Assembly: GCA_963706555.1 (NCBI GenBank)
Contig: OY970164.1
Span: forward strand, 1,116,001-1,180,000
Reading direction: 5' to 3'
DNA length: 64,000 nt
Source: Bog-473 sp963706555
Lineage (GTDB): Bacteria; Actinomycetota; Acidimicrobiia; Acidimicrobiales; RAAP-2
Part shown: positions 8,688 to 17,380 of the stretch, piece after piece
Layout of the letters: each line of letters begins with the position of its first letter
Numbering within the stretch: the first letter of the stretch is position 1
The notes under the pieces: model-generated
Seen by the model: the letters and a program-made list of their open reading frames with translations, nothing else
Told to the model about the DNA's origin: nothing
Database searches by the model: none
Made by a program: the position numbers and the translations under genes

Positions 8688-9572
8688 TCAGCGCGCTGCG
8701 AGCGCCGCCACCCGGTCGGCGAGCGCCATGTCCCTGAAGTGGCGGCAGACATCCTCGAAGTCGCTGGTCGGGCCCTGCCAACGCAGCGACGAGACGTGGT
8801 CGACGACGGCAGGATCGATCCGCAGGGTGGCGAGTTCACGGAAGAGCTCCGCCAGCTCGCGTTCGCCGGCGAGCCTTTCGGCCAATTTGGCGGCTGCGCG
8901 CACCGCGTGACGCACGGACGGATCCCACTCGGCCACCGCGTCCGGTATCCGGTCGATCTGCCCGTAGTGCGCCAACACGAGCGCCGCTGAGCGCTTGCCC
9001 CATCCGGCCAATCCCGGAAACCCGTCGGCGGAGTCACCCACGAGAGCGAGCCAGTCGGGGATGGAGCGGGGCGCGACGCCGAACTTCTCCCAGACCTTGT
9101 CCTCGTCGCTCACCGTTCCGGTCCGACGGTCGAGCTGTACGACACGCGCCCCGACGACGCACTGGGCCAGGTCCTTGTCCGGCGTGCAGATGATGACCTG
9201 TCGCACGTCGGGGTCCTCTGCCGCGACGTGGGCAGCCGAGGCCAACGCGTCATCTGCTTCGAGCTCGACCATCGGCCAGAGCCCGACGCCGAGCGCCTGG
9301 AGGGCGGTCTCGAGGATGTCGAATTGTGACCGAAGTGTGGGGTCGATGCCGGCCCCGGTTTTGTACCCCGGCCACAACTCGTTGCGGAACGATTCGATGA
9401 CGTGGTCAGTCGCCACCCCGATGTGCGTTGCACCGTTTCCCAGCATGCTCACAACGGTGGTCACCACGCCGCGGGCCGCGCCGATCTCAGTTCCGTCCTC
9501 GGCCTTGCGCGGGGGCTGGCCGAAGAAGTGCCGGAAGAGCTCGTAGGTCCCGTCTACGAGGTGGACATCCAT
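8688..9572 (-). CDS. 5'-3' exonuclease (PIN/FEN-like), stand-alone
   Basis: 294 residues resembling the 5'-nuclease domain of DNA polymerase I or flap endonucleases without a polymerase part. Visible features are the acidic start HLVDGTYELFRHFFG, an arch region with FRNELWPGYKTG, the metal-binding ELEADDALASAAHVA, IICTPDKDLAQCV, and the helix-hairpin-helix LVGDSADGFPGLAGWGKRSAALVL. Family members trim RNA primers or flaps. The N-terminal acidic residue is present as VDG rather than the commoner LDG. Stand-alone copies are common in actinobacteria beside polA. Confidence 0.8.
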   Translation of the reverse strand: MDVHLVDGTYELFRHFFGQPPRKAEDGTEIGAARGVVTTVVSMLGNGATHIGVATDHVIESFRNELWPGYKTGAGIDPTLRSQFDILETALQALGVGLWPMVELEADDALASAAHVAAEDPDVRQVIICTPDKDLAQCVVGARVVQLDRRTGTVSDEDKVWEKFGVAPRSIPDWLALVGDSADGFPGLAGWGKRSAALVLAHYGQIDRIPDAVAEWDPSVRHAVRAAAKLAERLAGERELAELFRELATLRIDPAVVDHVSSLRWQGPTSDFEDVCRHFRDMALADRVAALAAR

Positions 9573-9634
9573 GAGGGCAGTCTGTCAGCTGGGTCGGTGT
9601 GCGCGCGTGGGCCGAGGAGGCCGAGGGTCGAGTC

Positions 9635-10696
9635 TCAGTTGGGACGACCGGAGAGTGCGCCGACCAACTCCCGCCTGCTCCCGACGCCGAACTTGTCGAA
9701 GACGGCTCGCAGATGTTCCTGCACGGTATTGGATGAGATGCGCAGCTCGGCAACGATGTAGCCCGTGGACCGCCCCTGCAGGACCAGTGCGGCCACTCGG
9801 CTCTGGGCCGGCGTCAACCCGTGCGCGGCCAGGACCAGGGAGCCCAGTTGCGAGGCGTGCGCGGCGTCGAGGATCACCGCGATCTGACCGCCGGAGCCAC
9901 CCCTGAGCGGTGAGGCGTGCACGGTGACCCAGCCGCCATGGGCCCGTCGCAGCCGGGTCGGCGGCGCCAGAGACGAGGTCTGCACCTCCAATCCGGCAGC
10001 AGCCGCGGCAACGGCGTAGACCGAGAGGGGCAGCTCTCCATCGACGACGTCGGCGCGATCGGCCAGATTGGCCAGCCAATGCTCGGCCTGCGCCGTGACG
10101 GACACAACCGAGAGGTCGGCGTCCAGAATGATGATGCCCGGGCCCTCACCTGCGGACCCCTCAGGTGTGGAGGAATAGAGGGCCACGCCCCGTCGCAGCC
10201 CTTCGGCGAGCGAGGGGCCCAGCGTGCGCAGTAGGGCGATCTCGTCATCGGTGAAGCCGTGTGCCGCCTGCTCTCGGTGCAGGCACAGGACACCCCAGCA
10301 GCGGCCCCCCGAGACCAGGGCAACGCGGAGTTCATCACCCAGGCCCAGCGGAGCGATCACTTCCCGATAGCGCGCGCTGGCGGTGCGGTCTCCCGATGTC
10401 GCGCCGTCGAGCGTGGCGACCGGGTCTTCGGCGTGGGCCAGGTGGGCGAACTTATTCACGTCGTCCCGTCCGAATTCGTTTTCGAGGAACATCGGCGCGG
10501 CAGTGGCCAGGGGCCCTTCCGCCAACGCGGAGGTGAACAGCAACGTGGTCGGATCGACGGTGGCGTAGAAGGCTGCATCGACGCTCAGGTACGAGCGCAG
10601 TCGTCGTAGTGACTCCGTCCGGAACTCGACCACATCGAGGCCGTCGTTCGGGAGCAGCTCGAATACCCGCGGGGCGCGCTCCCATTTCGAGGTCAC
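9635..10696 (-). CDS. LuxR-type transcriptional regulator with GAF-like sensor domain
   Basis: 353 residues. The N-terminal half is a GAF-like domain (RCWGVLCLHREQAAHGF, DEIALLRTLGPSLAEGLRRG), followed by a second, PAS-like segment (GIIILDADLSVVSVTAQAEHWLANL). The C-terminus has a LuxR helix-turn-helix (LTPAQSRVAALVLQGRSTGYIVAELRISS, then NTVQEHLRAVFDKFGV). No phosphoacceptor receiver domain is present. It probably responds to a small molecule. GTG start. The next upstream gene, a SnoaL-like protein on the same strand, has a strong palindrome in its promoter that could be this regulator's target. Confidence 0.85.
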   Translation of the reverse strand: MTSKWERAPRVFELLPNDGLDVVEFRTESLRRLRSYLSVDAAFYATVDPTTLLFTSALAEGPLATAAPMFLENEFGRDDVNKFAHLAHAEDPVATLDGATSGDRTASARYREVIAPLGLGDELRVALVSGGRCWGVLCLHREQAAHGFTDDEIALLRTLGPSLAEGLRRGVALYSSTPEGSAGEGPGIIILDADLSVVSVTAQAEHWLANLADRADVVDGELPLSVYAVAAAAAGLEVQTSSLAPPTRLRRAHGGWVTVHASPLRGGSGGQIAVILDAAHASQLGSLVLAAHGLTPAQSRVAALVLQGRSTGYIVAELRISSNTVQEHLRAVFDKFGVGSRRELVGALSGRPN

Positions 10697-10752
10697 TGCC
10701 GACCCAGGGTAGGTCTGATTTCAACGCTACGTCGTCCCGGGCGTCTGTCGGG

Positions 10753-11178
10753 TCACGGCGGGGGGAGCAAGCCCAGTTGCCGCAGGAACCCGAGATCGTC
10801 GAGCCGGCCCCAGCGCTCCACGATGCGACCGTCACGAAGGCGGAAGACGTTGATGCCCGGCATGGCCACCGACCTGCCCGAGGCCTTGACCCCCATGAGG
10901 TCGGCGCCCGTATGGGTACCCGCGGCGGTGAAAACCTCCGTCACGATGTCGCCCTCCGCCACGAGGAGTTGCACCTCGCTGTGCCAGTCCGGAAAGGTGG
11001 CCCGGAACATCGCCCCGGCTTGACGCATCCCCTCGCGGTCGGCACCGGCTCCGAAGGGGGGATCGTTGTTGACGAAATCCTCGGCGAGATATTCGTCGAC
11101 GGCAGTGAGGTCGCCCTTCGAGAAGAGGGCCTCGATGAAGTTCGTCACGATCTTCTTGTTCTGCTCCGTGGTGGTCAT
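10753..11178 (-). CDS. SnoaL-like ester-cyclase family protein
   Basis: 141 residues of the NTF2-like fold: KKIVTNFIEALFSKGDLTAV, DEYLAEDFVNNDPPFG, FPDWHSEVQLLVAEGDIV and VFRLRDGRIVERWGRLDDLGFL are typical of the SnoaL/ester cyclase group. These small cytosolic proteins bind or cyclise polyketide-like ligands, though many bacterial members have no known substrate. ATG at 11178 is preferred to the GTG at 11214 because the family starts at MTTTEQNKK. Gene order places it just upstream of the LuxR/GAF regulator on the same strand, 57 bp apart. Confidence 0.75.
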   Translation of the reverse strand: MTTTEQNKKIVTNFIEALFSKGDLTAVDEYLAEDFVNNDPPFGAGADREGMRQAGAMFRATFPDWHSEVQLLVAEGDIVTEVFTAAGTHTGADLMGVKASGRSVAMPGINVFRLRDGRIVERWGRLDDLGFLRQLGLLPPP

Positions 11179-11212
11179 GGTCCAAGTGTGGGCCCGTCGG
11201 ATCCCGGCCACC

Positions 11213-11230
11213 ACCCCAACTTGTTGGGGT
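11213..11230. promoter_or_regulatory. Palindrome ACCCCAAC-TT-GTTGGGGT upstream of SnoaL-like gene
   Basis: Perfect 8-bp arms around a TT centre, 35 bp upstream of the SnoaL-like ATG at 11178 and in the spacer shared with the exported SurE gene. The size and position suit a dimeric regulator such as the LuxR-type protein encoded next door, or an early hairpin in the leader. No experimental support; binding is inferred. Confidence 0.5.
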
Positions 11231-11247
11231 GCGGATCGTCGCCCCGG

Positions 11248-12111
11248 CTAGGACGCAGTCGTGCGGGTCGTCGGCGCCGGCGTTGCCGGAACGTTGTCGA
11301 CCACGATGTAACCGTCGGCCAGGGCTGTGACGTCATCGGCCGGATTGGTCGACCTGGAGGAGCAGTCCGAAGTCGGGAGTGGGTTGCCGGTCGCGGCCGG
11401 AGGCACGTTGACGGTTCCCCGGGGCGAGCCGGTGGTCCCGCATGAGGGCCCATTGATGTTGACGATGGTCTTCTTCGGCGTCTTGGTCACCGCAAGCTTC
11501 GAACGGTTGCTCGTGATCCACTTGATGACGGCCTTGGCGGTGACGGGGTAGGCAACCGGATTGCCGAGACCCTGGCTTGTTGCCACCGCCGGGATGCCAC
11601 GTGCCGCCGCCGCACGCGCCGCGCCGACCGTGCCGGACAGATCGAGCACCGGGCCCAGGTTCTCATCGAGGTTGATGCCCGAGACGACCAGGTTGGGGTG
11701 GAGGTGAAGCTGTTCGAGCGCCACCCGGATGGTGTCGGCGGGATAGCCCTGCACCGCGACGGCCGGATACCCACTCAGCGTCGTGACCTTCATGGTGACC
11801 AGCGTCCCTGTGGTGGTCTTCGACCCGGTTCCACTTTGATTGGTGGCGGGCGCAACGACCTTCACGGTGACACGGGGCAACTTCCGCAACGCCTGGACGA
11901 CAGTGTCGATGCCCGGAGCGTTGTACCCATCGTCGTTGGTCACCACGATGGTGAGAGGCTTCGGAGCACCTCCGGTCTTGGCGGACGCGGCGGGACTGAC
12001 CGCGACGACACCTACCCCCAACGTGAGTACCGACGCGATGACGAGCACCCCGCGTCTGGAGTTCGCAATTCGCCCGATGGTGGGTCTCGACGATGTGCCG
12101 CGTGTGAACAT
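11248..12111 (-). CDS. SurE-family 5'/3'-nucleotidase with signal peptide
   Basis: 287 residues. SurE hallmarks are TIVVTNDDGYNAPGIDTVVQAL (metal-binding Asp-Asp), NQSGTG, and NLVVSGINLDENLGPVLDLSGTVGAA. Unlike cytosolic SurE, it begins with a basic stretch and a hydrophobic core (VLVIASVLTLGVGVVAV) ending in SPAASAKTG, a Sec-type signal with an AxA cleavage site, so the enzyme is exported. SurE proteins dephosphorylate nucleoside monophosphates or polyphosphate. An exported form could scavenge phosphate. The C-terminus is Thr/Pro-rich. Confidence 0.82.
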   Translation of the reverse strand: MFTRGTSSRPTIGRIANSRRGVLVIASVLTLGVGVVAVSPAASAKTGGAPKPLTIVVTNDDGYNAPGIDTVVQALRKLPRVTVKVVAPATNQSGTGSKTTTGTLVTMKVTTLSGYPAVAVQGYPADTIRVALEQLHLHPNLVVSGINLDENLGPVLDLSGTVGAARAAAARGIPAVATSQGLGNPVAYPVTAKAVIKWITSNRSKLAVTKTPKKTIVNINGPSCGTTGSPRGTVNVPPAATGNPLPTSDCSSRSTNPADDVTALADGYIVVDNVPATPAPTTRTTAS

Positions 12112-12434
12112 GGCGGCTGACAGTAGGAGACGGCGAGGGCGAGTACCAGTCGCCCCTCACGAATGCTGGCGGGCAGTGTGTCCCGGCCGAACAACGAGTC
12201 GGCCACGACGAATGCCACGACGCGCCATTCACTGAGTCCTGTCTGACGAGCAGCCAGAAATGGTGATCCACGCGCAGGCTCGGGTGTTGATCTCCTCCGT
12301 CGGCTATGAAAAGGTACTCACGCATGCGATGGTCGGGCTTTGGTGTCCCGAGGAGGGTCGAATCCGCGCGATGGTCGTGGAAGTTCCGGTCGAAGGTGCA
12401 CTCTGGAGCATGAGGCGAGGGTGAGAAGGCGAAA
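12112..12434. other. Divergent intergenic region surE/htrA
   Basis: About 320 bp between two divergently transcribed exported-protein genes; it must hold both promoters. Translations in all frames look non-coding. I see no convincing long repeat or hairpin. The GGCGAAAATGG context at the htrA start gives only a weak ribosome site. Confidence 0.4.
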
Positions 12435-13511
12435 ATGGCTGGAACGAACGCAGCAGCACGTCCGCGCCGAGCGCCGAGATGGCTGTTGGTTCTATTGGGG
12501 ACTCTCCTCGTTCTGATCGGAGGCGTGGTCGGTGGTCTGATCGGTGCGGCGACCCAATCCTCGGATTCGAACGCCTGCTCGGCGACGAATGTGGCCGCCG
12601 AGACGCTGCCTTCGGTCGTCACGATCATGGCCCGGAAAGGGGCTTCTGGCGGTACCGGCTCCGGAGAGATCATCCGGAGCGATGGCTACATACTGACGAA
12701 CAACCACGTCATCTCAGTGGCTGCGGATGGCGGCTCGATCGAGGTCCTTTTCAGCGATGGCACGACGGCACCCGCAACGCTCACCGGTCGGGACCCGCAG
12801 ACCGATCTGGCTGTCGTCAAGGTGCACGCATCCGAATCGCTCCCGGTGATCCCCTTCGGGTCATCGACTGAGGCACAAGTCGGGCAACCGGTCGTCGCCC
12901 TCGGCGCTCCGCTCGGTCTGTCGAGCACGGTCACGACCGGCATCATCAGCGCACTCGATCGGAACATCGAGGTTCCGAGCGACAACGGCAGCAACGCGTT
13001 GCTCGTCGCCGCGATTCAGACGGATGCGGCCATCAATCCGGGAAACAGTGGCGGCGCACTGACCGATTGCGCCGGCAATCTCATCGGTGTGCCCTCCGCC
13101 GGAGCTTCGGTACCGAACGAATCCGGAGGTTCGAGTTCCGGTGACGTCGGGCTCGGCTTCGCCATACCGGTCAGCACCGCCGAATCGGTGTCGAACGAGA
13201 TCATCGAGACCGGCCACGTCACTCACTCCTACCTCGGCATTCAGGGCACCCAGATACCCTCGGCGGCCGCCCAACGGGCTGGCACGAGCGAAGGACTCTA
13301 TGTGCTGGCCGTGGTGCCTCGTGGTCCGGCATCGACTGCCGGCCTGCGCAGAGCTGACATCATCACCGAGATCAACGGGGAGGCTGCTACCGATCCCAAT
13401 CAACTGACGGCAATAACGCTGACCCAGAAACCAGGCGACACAGCGACGATCACGTATGAACGCAACGGCCAATCGGCGACGGCCAAGGTCACACTTGGTA
13501 CGGCACCCTGA
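12435..13511 (+). CDS. HtrA/DegP-type serine protease with PDZ domain
   Basis: 358 residues. A membrane anchor (residues about 17-38) precedes a trypsin-like domain with the catalytic triad in LTNNHVIS (His), PQTDLAVVKV (Asp) and NPGNSGGALTD (Ser). A PDZ domain follows (GLYVLAVVPRGPASTAGLRRADIITEINGE interrupted by short loops). Family members degrade or refold misfolded exported proteins on the outside of the membrane. Length is typical of actinobacterial PepD/HtrA-like proteins without long cytosolic domains. Divergent from surE, with about 320 bp between the starts. Confidence 0.9.
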   Translation: MAGTNAAARPRRAPRWLLVLLGTLLVLIGGVVGGLIGAATQSSDSNACSATNVAAETLPSVVTIMARKGASGGTGSGEIIRSDGYILTNNHVISVAADGGSIEVLFSDGTTAPATLTGRDPQTDLAVVKVHASESLPVIPFGSSTEAQVGQPVVALGAPLGLSSTVTTGIISALDRNIEVPSDNGSNALLVAAIQTDAAINPGNSGGALTDCAGNLIGVPSAGASVPNESGGSSSGDVGLGFAIPVSTAESVSNEIIETGHVTHSYLGIQGTQIPSAAAQRAGTSEGLYVLAVVPRGPASTAGLRRADIITEINGEAATDPNQLTAITLTQKPGDTATITYERNGQSATAKVTLGTAP

Positions 13512-13532
13512 CCTGGCATCCGACCGCCATGC

Positions 13533-14180
13533 TCATGCCGCTGCACCGCGTCGATTGAACCGCGCGCTGACCACGAGCCCGACCATTGCGCCCGTGAGCG
13601 AGCCAACGATTGCGTCTCCGGGGTAGTGGACCCCGGAGTGGACACGCGAATAGGCAACAGCGGCCGCCAGCATCCCCAACGGGAAGGACAGTAGGGGAAT
13701 CTGATGCCCAACTGCAGAGGCGAAGGCGAAACCGGAAGCCGAGTGCCCAGAGGGGAACGACGTGGACTGCGGCATCGGGGTCTGACGGGAGATGACGACA
13801 CCGGCGGCGGTCCGGTCCGGACGTTCTCTCGGGTAGAGACCCTTGAGGGCCACGTTCACCGTGGCCGAGGAGACGGCGACCGATGTGAGTCCCACCAGAG
13901 CGGCATGTCTGCCCCGCACGCCCCCGACAACGGCCAGCGTTCCCGCCGCCGCCACCCAGATGAGGGAGCGATTGGCCGCATTGGACAGATGTCGCAGCGG
14001 AGCGTCGAGCACAGGCGTCGGTGTGGAGGCGACGGCTCGGTAGACCGCATGGTCCACCCGGGAGATGTCCTGCAGGATGCGGTGCAACGACCCGCGTTGC
14101 GGCGACACATAGCCGGCGAGTTCGTCAATCCGGTCCTCGATGGGTTGTGGAGCACCGGATGCCAGCTGATCGTCGGCCAC
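13533..14180 (-). CDS. PAP2-family phosphatase (membrane)
   Basis: About 215 residues with several membrane segments. The three phosphatase motifs are visible: LYPRERPDR (KxxxxxxRP-like), STSFPSGHSASGFAF (PSGH) and AYSRVHSGVHYPGD (SRxxxxxHxxxD). The family dephosphorylates undecaprenyl pyrophosphate, phosphatidate or related lipids at the membrane. GTG at 14180 is chosen because AGAAGG stands 9 nt before it; ATG at 14189 would abut that site. The gene is divergent from a SulP transporter and convergent with htrA (22 bp). A DAG kinase two genes away makes a lipid-phosphate link plausible. Confidence 0.85.
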   Translation of the reverse strand: MADDQLASGAPQPIEDRIDELAGYVSPQRGSLHRILQDISRVDHAVYRAVASTPTPVLDAPLRHLSNAANRSLIWVAAAGTLAVVGGVRGRHAALVGLTSVAVSSATVNVALKGLYPRERPDRTAAGVVISRQTPMPQSTSFPSGHSASGFAFASAVGHQIPLLSFPLGMLAAAVAYSRVHSGVHYPGDAIVGSLTGAMVGLVVSARFNRRGAAA

Positions 14181-14269
14181 GCATCCCATCCTTCTATGCC
14201 GGACAGTCGATCGCCAGGGAATCGTGGGGAGCATGTCAGCCCCTCTCCGAAGGGAGTCGGAGATTGTTG

Positions 14270-15994
14270 ATGCGCGTTCCGGGGTTCCGGATGATCGCCG
14301 GCTACCAGAAACGCTGGCTGGCCAAGGACCTCGTGGCGGGTCTCGTGCTGACGGCGATCCTGGTTCCCCAAGGCATGGCGTATGCGGAACTCGCGGGTCT
14401 GCCCGCGATCACGGGCCTCTACACCTCGGTCCTCTGCCTTGCGGGCTATGCCCTCCTCGGACCGTCCCGGATCCTGGTGCTGGGGCCTGATTCGTCACTC
14501 GGACCCATGATCGCCGCCACGATCCTCCCGCTGGTCGGCGCCGATGGGAGTAGTGCACGCGCCATCGCCCTGGCATCGATGCTGGCCATTCTCGTCGGTG
14601 CCACGATGATCCTGGCGGGTGTGGCCAGATTGGGATTCGTGGCCGACCTGCTCTCCAAGCCGACCCAGATCGGCTATATGACCGGTCTGGCTCTCACCAT
14701 TCTGGTCGGGCAGCTCCCGAAATTGTTCGGCTTCTCGGTGAGTTCCGACACGCTGATCGGGGACATCAAGGGGTTCGTCAAGGGGGTCCACGCGGGGGAC
14801 ACTGTTGTGGCGGCCGTGGCTGTCGGGGTCTTCGGCCTCATTGTGATCCTTGTGCTGCAGCGTTGGCTGCCGAGGATTCCAGGGGTGCTCGTTGCCGTGG
14901 TGCTCTCGATCGGTGCGGCAGTCGTGTTCGATCTGGCCAGCCACGGTGTCGCGTTGGTCGGCACACTTCCACGGGGACTTCCTCCGTTCACGATTCCTGA
15001 CGTCTCGGTGGGAGACGTGGGACTCCTCGTCGCCGGCGCACTCGGGATTGCGCTCGTCGCCCTCACCGATACGATCTCAACCGCTTCGGCCTTCGCGGCG
15101 CGGAGTGGGGACGAGGTGCAGGCAAACCAGGAGATGATCGGCATCGGCGCCGCAAACGTCGCCGCCGGGCTGTTCCAGGGATTCCCCGTCAGCACCAGTG
15201 GTTCGCGGACTGCCGTGGCGGCACAGTCAGGTGCAAAGACGCAGGTCAGCGGGCTCGTCGGTGCCGCAGTGATTTTGCTCATGCTTGTGGCGTTCCCGGG
15301 ACTGTTCAAGAACCTCCCTCAACCCACTCTGGCTGCGGTCGTCATGGCGGCGGCGTACTCGCTTGCAGACATCGCAGGGTTGCGAAGACTCTGGGAGGTC
15401 CGCCGGACCGAATTCGCCCTGTCGATCGCGGCGTTTCTGGGAGTGGCACTCCTCGGTGTTCTGCCGGGAATCGGAATCGCGGTGGGACTCTCGATCCTCA
15501 ATGTCTTCCGCCGGTCGTGGTGGCCCTACAGCACGCGCCTCGGACGAGTCGATGGAATCCCGGGATATCACGATGTCCGATCCCATCCCGAGGCAGAGCA
15601 GGTCGATGGGCTGATCGTCTTTCGATTCGACGCCCCGCTCTTCTTCGCCAACACGCGATCGTTCCGTGAGCAGGTTCGAGCCCTTGCGGCAACTGAACCA
15701 CATCCGCGCTGGATCGTGGTGGCCGCTGAACCGATTACCGACGTTGACACGACTGCGGCCGACATGCTCGAGGAGCTCGACGAGGCACTGAATCGGCAAG
15801 GGATCTCGCTCGTGTTCGCCGAGCTGAAACATCCGGTGCGTGCCAAGATTGAGCGGTATGAATTGACCCGGACGATCGATCCGGCACACTTCTTCCCGAC
15901 GCTCGAATCGGCTATCGCAGCATTCCCCGGGTCGATGCTCGTGACTGACCCCGGACCCGATGGACCGGATGAAAAGGACGGAACGGATGACTGA
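14270..15994 (+). CDS. SulP-family anion transporter with STAS domain
   Basis: 574 residues. The SulP transporter core starts with WLAKDLVAGLVLTAILVPQGMAYAELAGLP, followed by about 10-12 hydrophobic segments and the conserved GLFQGFPVSTSGSRTAVA. The C-terminal STAS domain spans roughly residues 440-560 (DGLIVFRFDAPLFFAN onward). The family carries sulfate, bicarbonate or dicarboxylates across the cytoplasmic membrane. ATG 14270 with a GGAGTCGGAG ribosome site; the longer upstream frame is antisense to PAP2. It overlaps the start of the DAG-kinase gene by 8 bp. A second SulP is encoded at 27.7 kb. Confidence 0.9.
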   Translation: MRVPGFRMIAGYQKRWLAKDLVAGLVLTAILVPQGMAYAELAGLPAITGLYTSVLCLAGYALLGPSRILVLGPDSSLGPMIAATILPLVGADGSSARAIALASMLAILVGATMILAGVARLGFVADLLSKPTQIGYMTGLALTILVGQLPKLFGFSVSSDTLIGDIKGFVKGVHAGDTVVAAVAVGVFGLIVILVLQRWLPRIPGVLVAVVLSIGAAVVFDLASHGVALVGTLPRGLPPFTIPDVSVGDVGLLVAGALGIALVALTDTISTASAFAARSGDEVQANQEMIGIGAANVAAGLFQGFPVSTSGSRTAVAAQSGAKTQVSGLVGAAVILLMLVAFPGLFKNLPQPTLAAVVMAAAYSLADIAGLRRLWEVRRTEFALSIAAFLGVALLGVLPGIGIAVGLSILNVFRRSWWPYSTRLGRVDGIPGYHDVRSHPEAEQVDGLIVFRFDAPLFFANTRSFREQVRALAATEPHPRWIVVAAEPITDVDTTAADMLEELDEALNRQGISLVFAELKHPVRAKIERYELTRTIDPAHFFPTLESAIAAFPGSMLVTDPGPDGPDEKDGTDD

Positions 15995-17348
15995 TCACAA
16001 GCCCAACAACATCGTACGGCTATCGGGTTTCATCGCGTTGGCTTCGCTCGCCGGAGCGGTGGTCGTCCTCCTCGTCGGGAGCATCGTGAACCTCGGGGCG
16101 GTCATTATGACCCTCGTCGGACTGGTCGTGGTGATCGTCGGCGCTTGGGACTTGCTCACGAGGCAAGGAGCGGTCCGGATCCTTGCGGGCGCCTTGGTCG
16201 TCGTCGGGTTGGGGTTGCTGGTGGGTGGCTTCGTCTGGGCCGACCTCAGCGCCGCCCGCATCGTTTCGGTCGTGGTCCTGGCGGTGCTGTCCGTTGCCGC
16301 GGCCCGGTTCGCTCTGGGCGAGGCGACTCGGAGAGTGCAGTCCGAGGCCGGTGGAGGTCAAGATGCCGGCCCAGCTGCGCGTCCGGTGTTGATAATGAAC
16401 TTGAAGTCCGGCGGAGGGAAAGCCGAGAAGTTCCATCTCGTCGACGAGTGCAAGAAGCGGGGAATCGATCCGATCGTCCTACAGCTGGGGGACGACTTGT
16501 TGCAGCTCGCCGAGGATGCAGTGGCCCGTGGTGCGGACGTTCTCGGGATGGCGGGAGGTGATGGGTCCCAGGCACTCGTCGCCTCGGTCGCTGCCCGTCA
16601 CGGTCTTCCGTACGTCGTCGTTCCGGCCGGTACCAGAAATCACTTCGCGTTGGATCTCGGTTTGAACCGCGATGACGTCGTCGGTGCGCTTGATGCCTTC
16701 GCTGATGCTGTCGAGCACCGTGTGGACCTTGCCACCGTCAATGGTCGAGTGTTCGTCAACAACGCGACGCTGGGCCTCTATGCGAAGATCGTGCAGTCCC
16801 CCGAGTACCGCGACGCCAAGCGCCAGACCACCGCAGCCATGCTGCCAGACCTCCTCGGACCGGACGCAGCCGGGCTCGATCTTCGGTTCGTCGGCCCCGA
16901 TGGGAGTCTGCACGACACCGCCGACGTCATCCTCGTCTCCAACAACCCGTACGAGCTCCAGCCGCTCTCGGGTCTCGGCACCCGTGAGCGGCTCGATCTT
17001 GGTGTCCTCGGGGTTGCCGGGGCAACCATTGAGGATGCCGCCGCCGCGGCCCGCTTCATCACACTCGAACTCGCTGGCCAGGCCCGGCGTTATCCCGGCT
17101 GGCTGGAATGGACCACCCCACGATTCCAGATTGATGCGGACGAGCCTGTTGACATCGGGATCGACGGCGAAGCGCTGACAATGGATCCCCCACTCGTGTT
17201 CGAAGCAATGCCCGGAGCGCTCCTGGTGCGCCTGCCCCGTCATGCCATCGGGAAGTCGCCCGCGGCCCTGGCGGTCCATCTGGTCTCCCTGAGCACCATC
17301 GCCGACCTGGTCCGGATCGTGGGCGGCGTCGATCCCGCGGGCTCCTGA
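15987..17348 (+). CDS. Diacylglycerol/lipid kinase catalytic domain with N-terminal membrane segments
   Basis: 453 residues. The first ~110 residues form about four hydrophobic helices (FIALASLAGAVVVLLVG, VIMTLVGLVVVIVGAW, ILAGALVVVGLGLLVGG and a fourth). The DAGK catalytic domain begins at PVLIMNLKSGGGKAEKF and shows the phosphate loop GMAGGDGSQALVASVA (about residue 187) and PAGTRNHFALDLGL. ATG 15987 overlaps the SulP stop by 8 bp, so translation is probably coupled. Most DAGK-like enzymes are soluble, so the membrane-anchored architecture is less usual and would place the kinase next to its lipid substrate. Confidence 0.85.
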   Translation: MTDHKPNNIVRLSGFIALASLAGAVVVLLVGSIVNLGAVIMTLVGLVVVIVGAWDLLTRQGAVRILAGALVVVGLGLLVGGFVWADLSAARIVSVVVLAVLSVAAARFALGEATRRVQSEAGGGQDAGPAARPVLIMNLKSGGGKAEKFHLVDECKKRGIDPIVLQLGDDLLQLAEDAVARGADVLGMAGGDGSQALVASVAARHGLPYVVVPAGTRNHFALDLGLNRDDVVGALDAFADAVEHRVDLATVNGRVFVNNATLGLYAKIVQSPEYRDAKRQTTAAMLPDLLGPDAAGLDLRFVGPDGSLHDTADVILVSNNPYELQPLSGLGTRERLDLGVLGVAGATIEDAAAAARFITLELAGQARRYPGWLEWTTPRFQIDADEPVDIGIDGEALTMDPPLVFEAMPGALLVRLPRHAIGKSPAALAVHLVSLSTIADLVRIVGGVDPAGS

Positions 17349-17380
17349 GACTCTCGAGGCCAACTGTCAGAGCAGCCCGA

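Noticed and set aside
8041..9572. Idea that the DinB-like and exonuclease genes form a DNA-repair operon
   Set aside because: They are merely adjacent; the DinB-like family name does not imply DNA repair.
11663..12673. 336-codon minus-strand frame across surE and htrA starts
   Set aside because: Shadow: spans a divergent promoter and two recognised genes; no motif.
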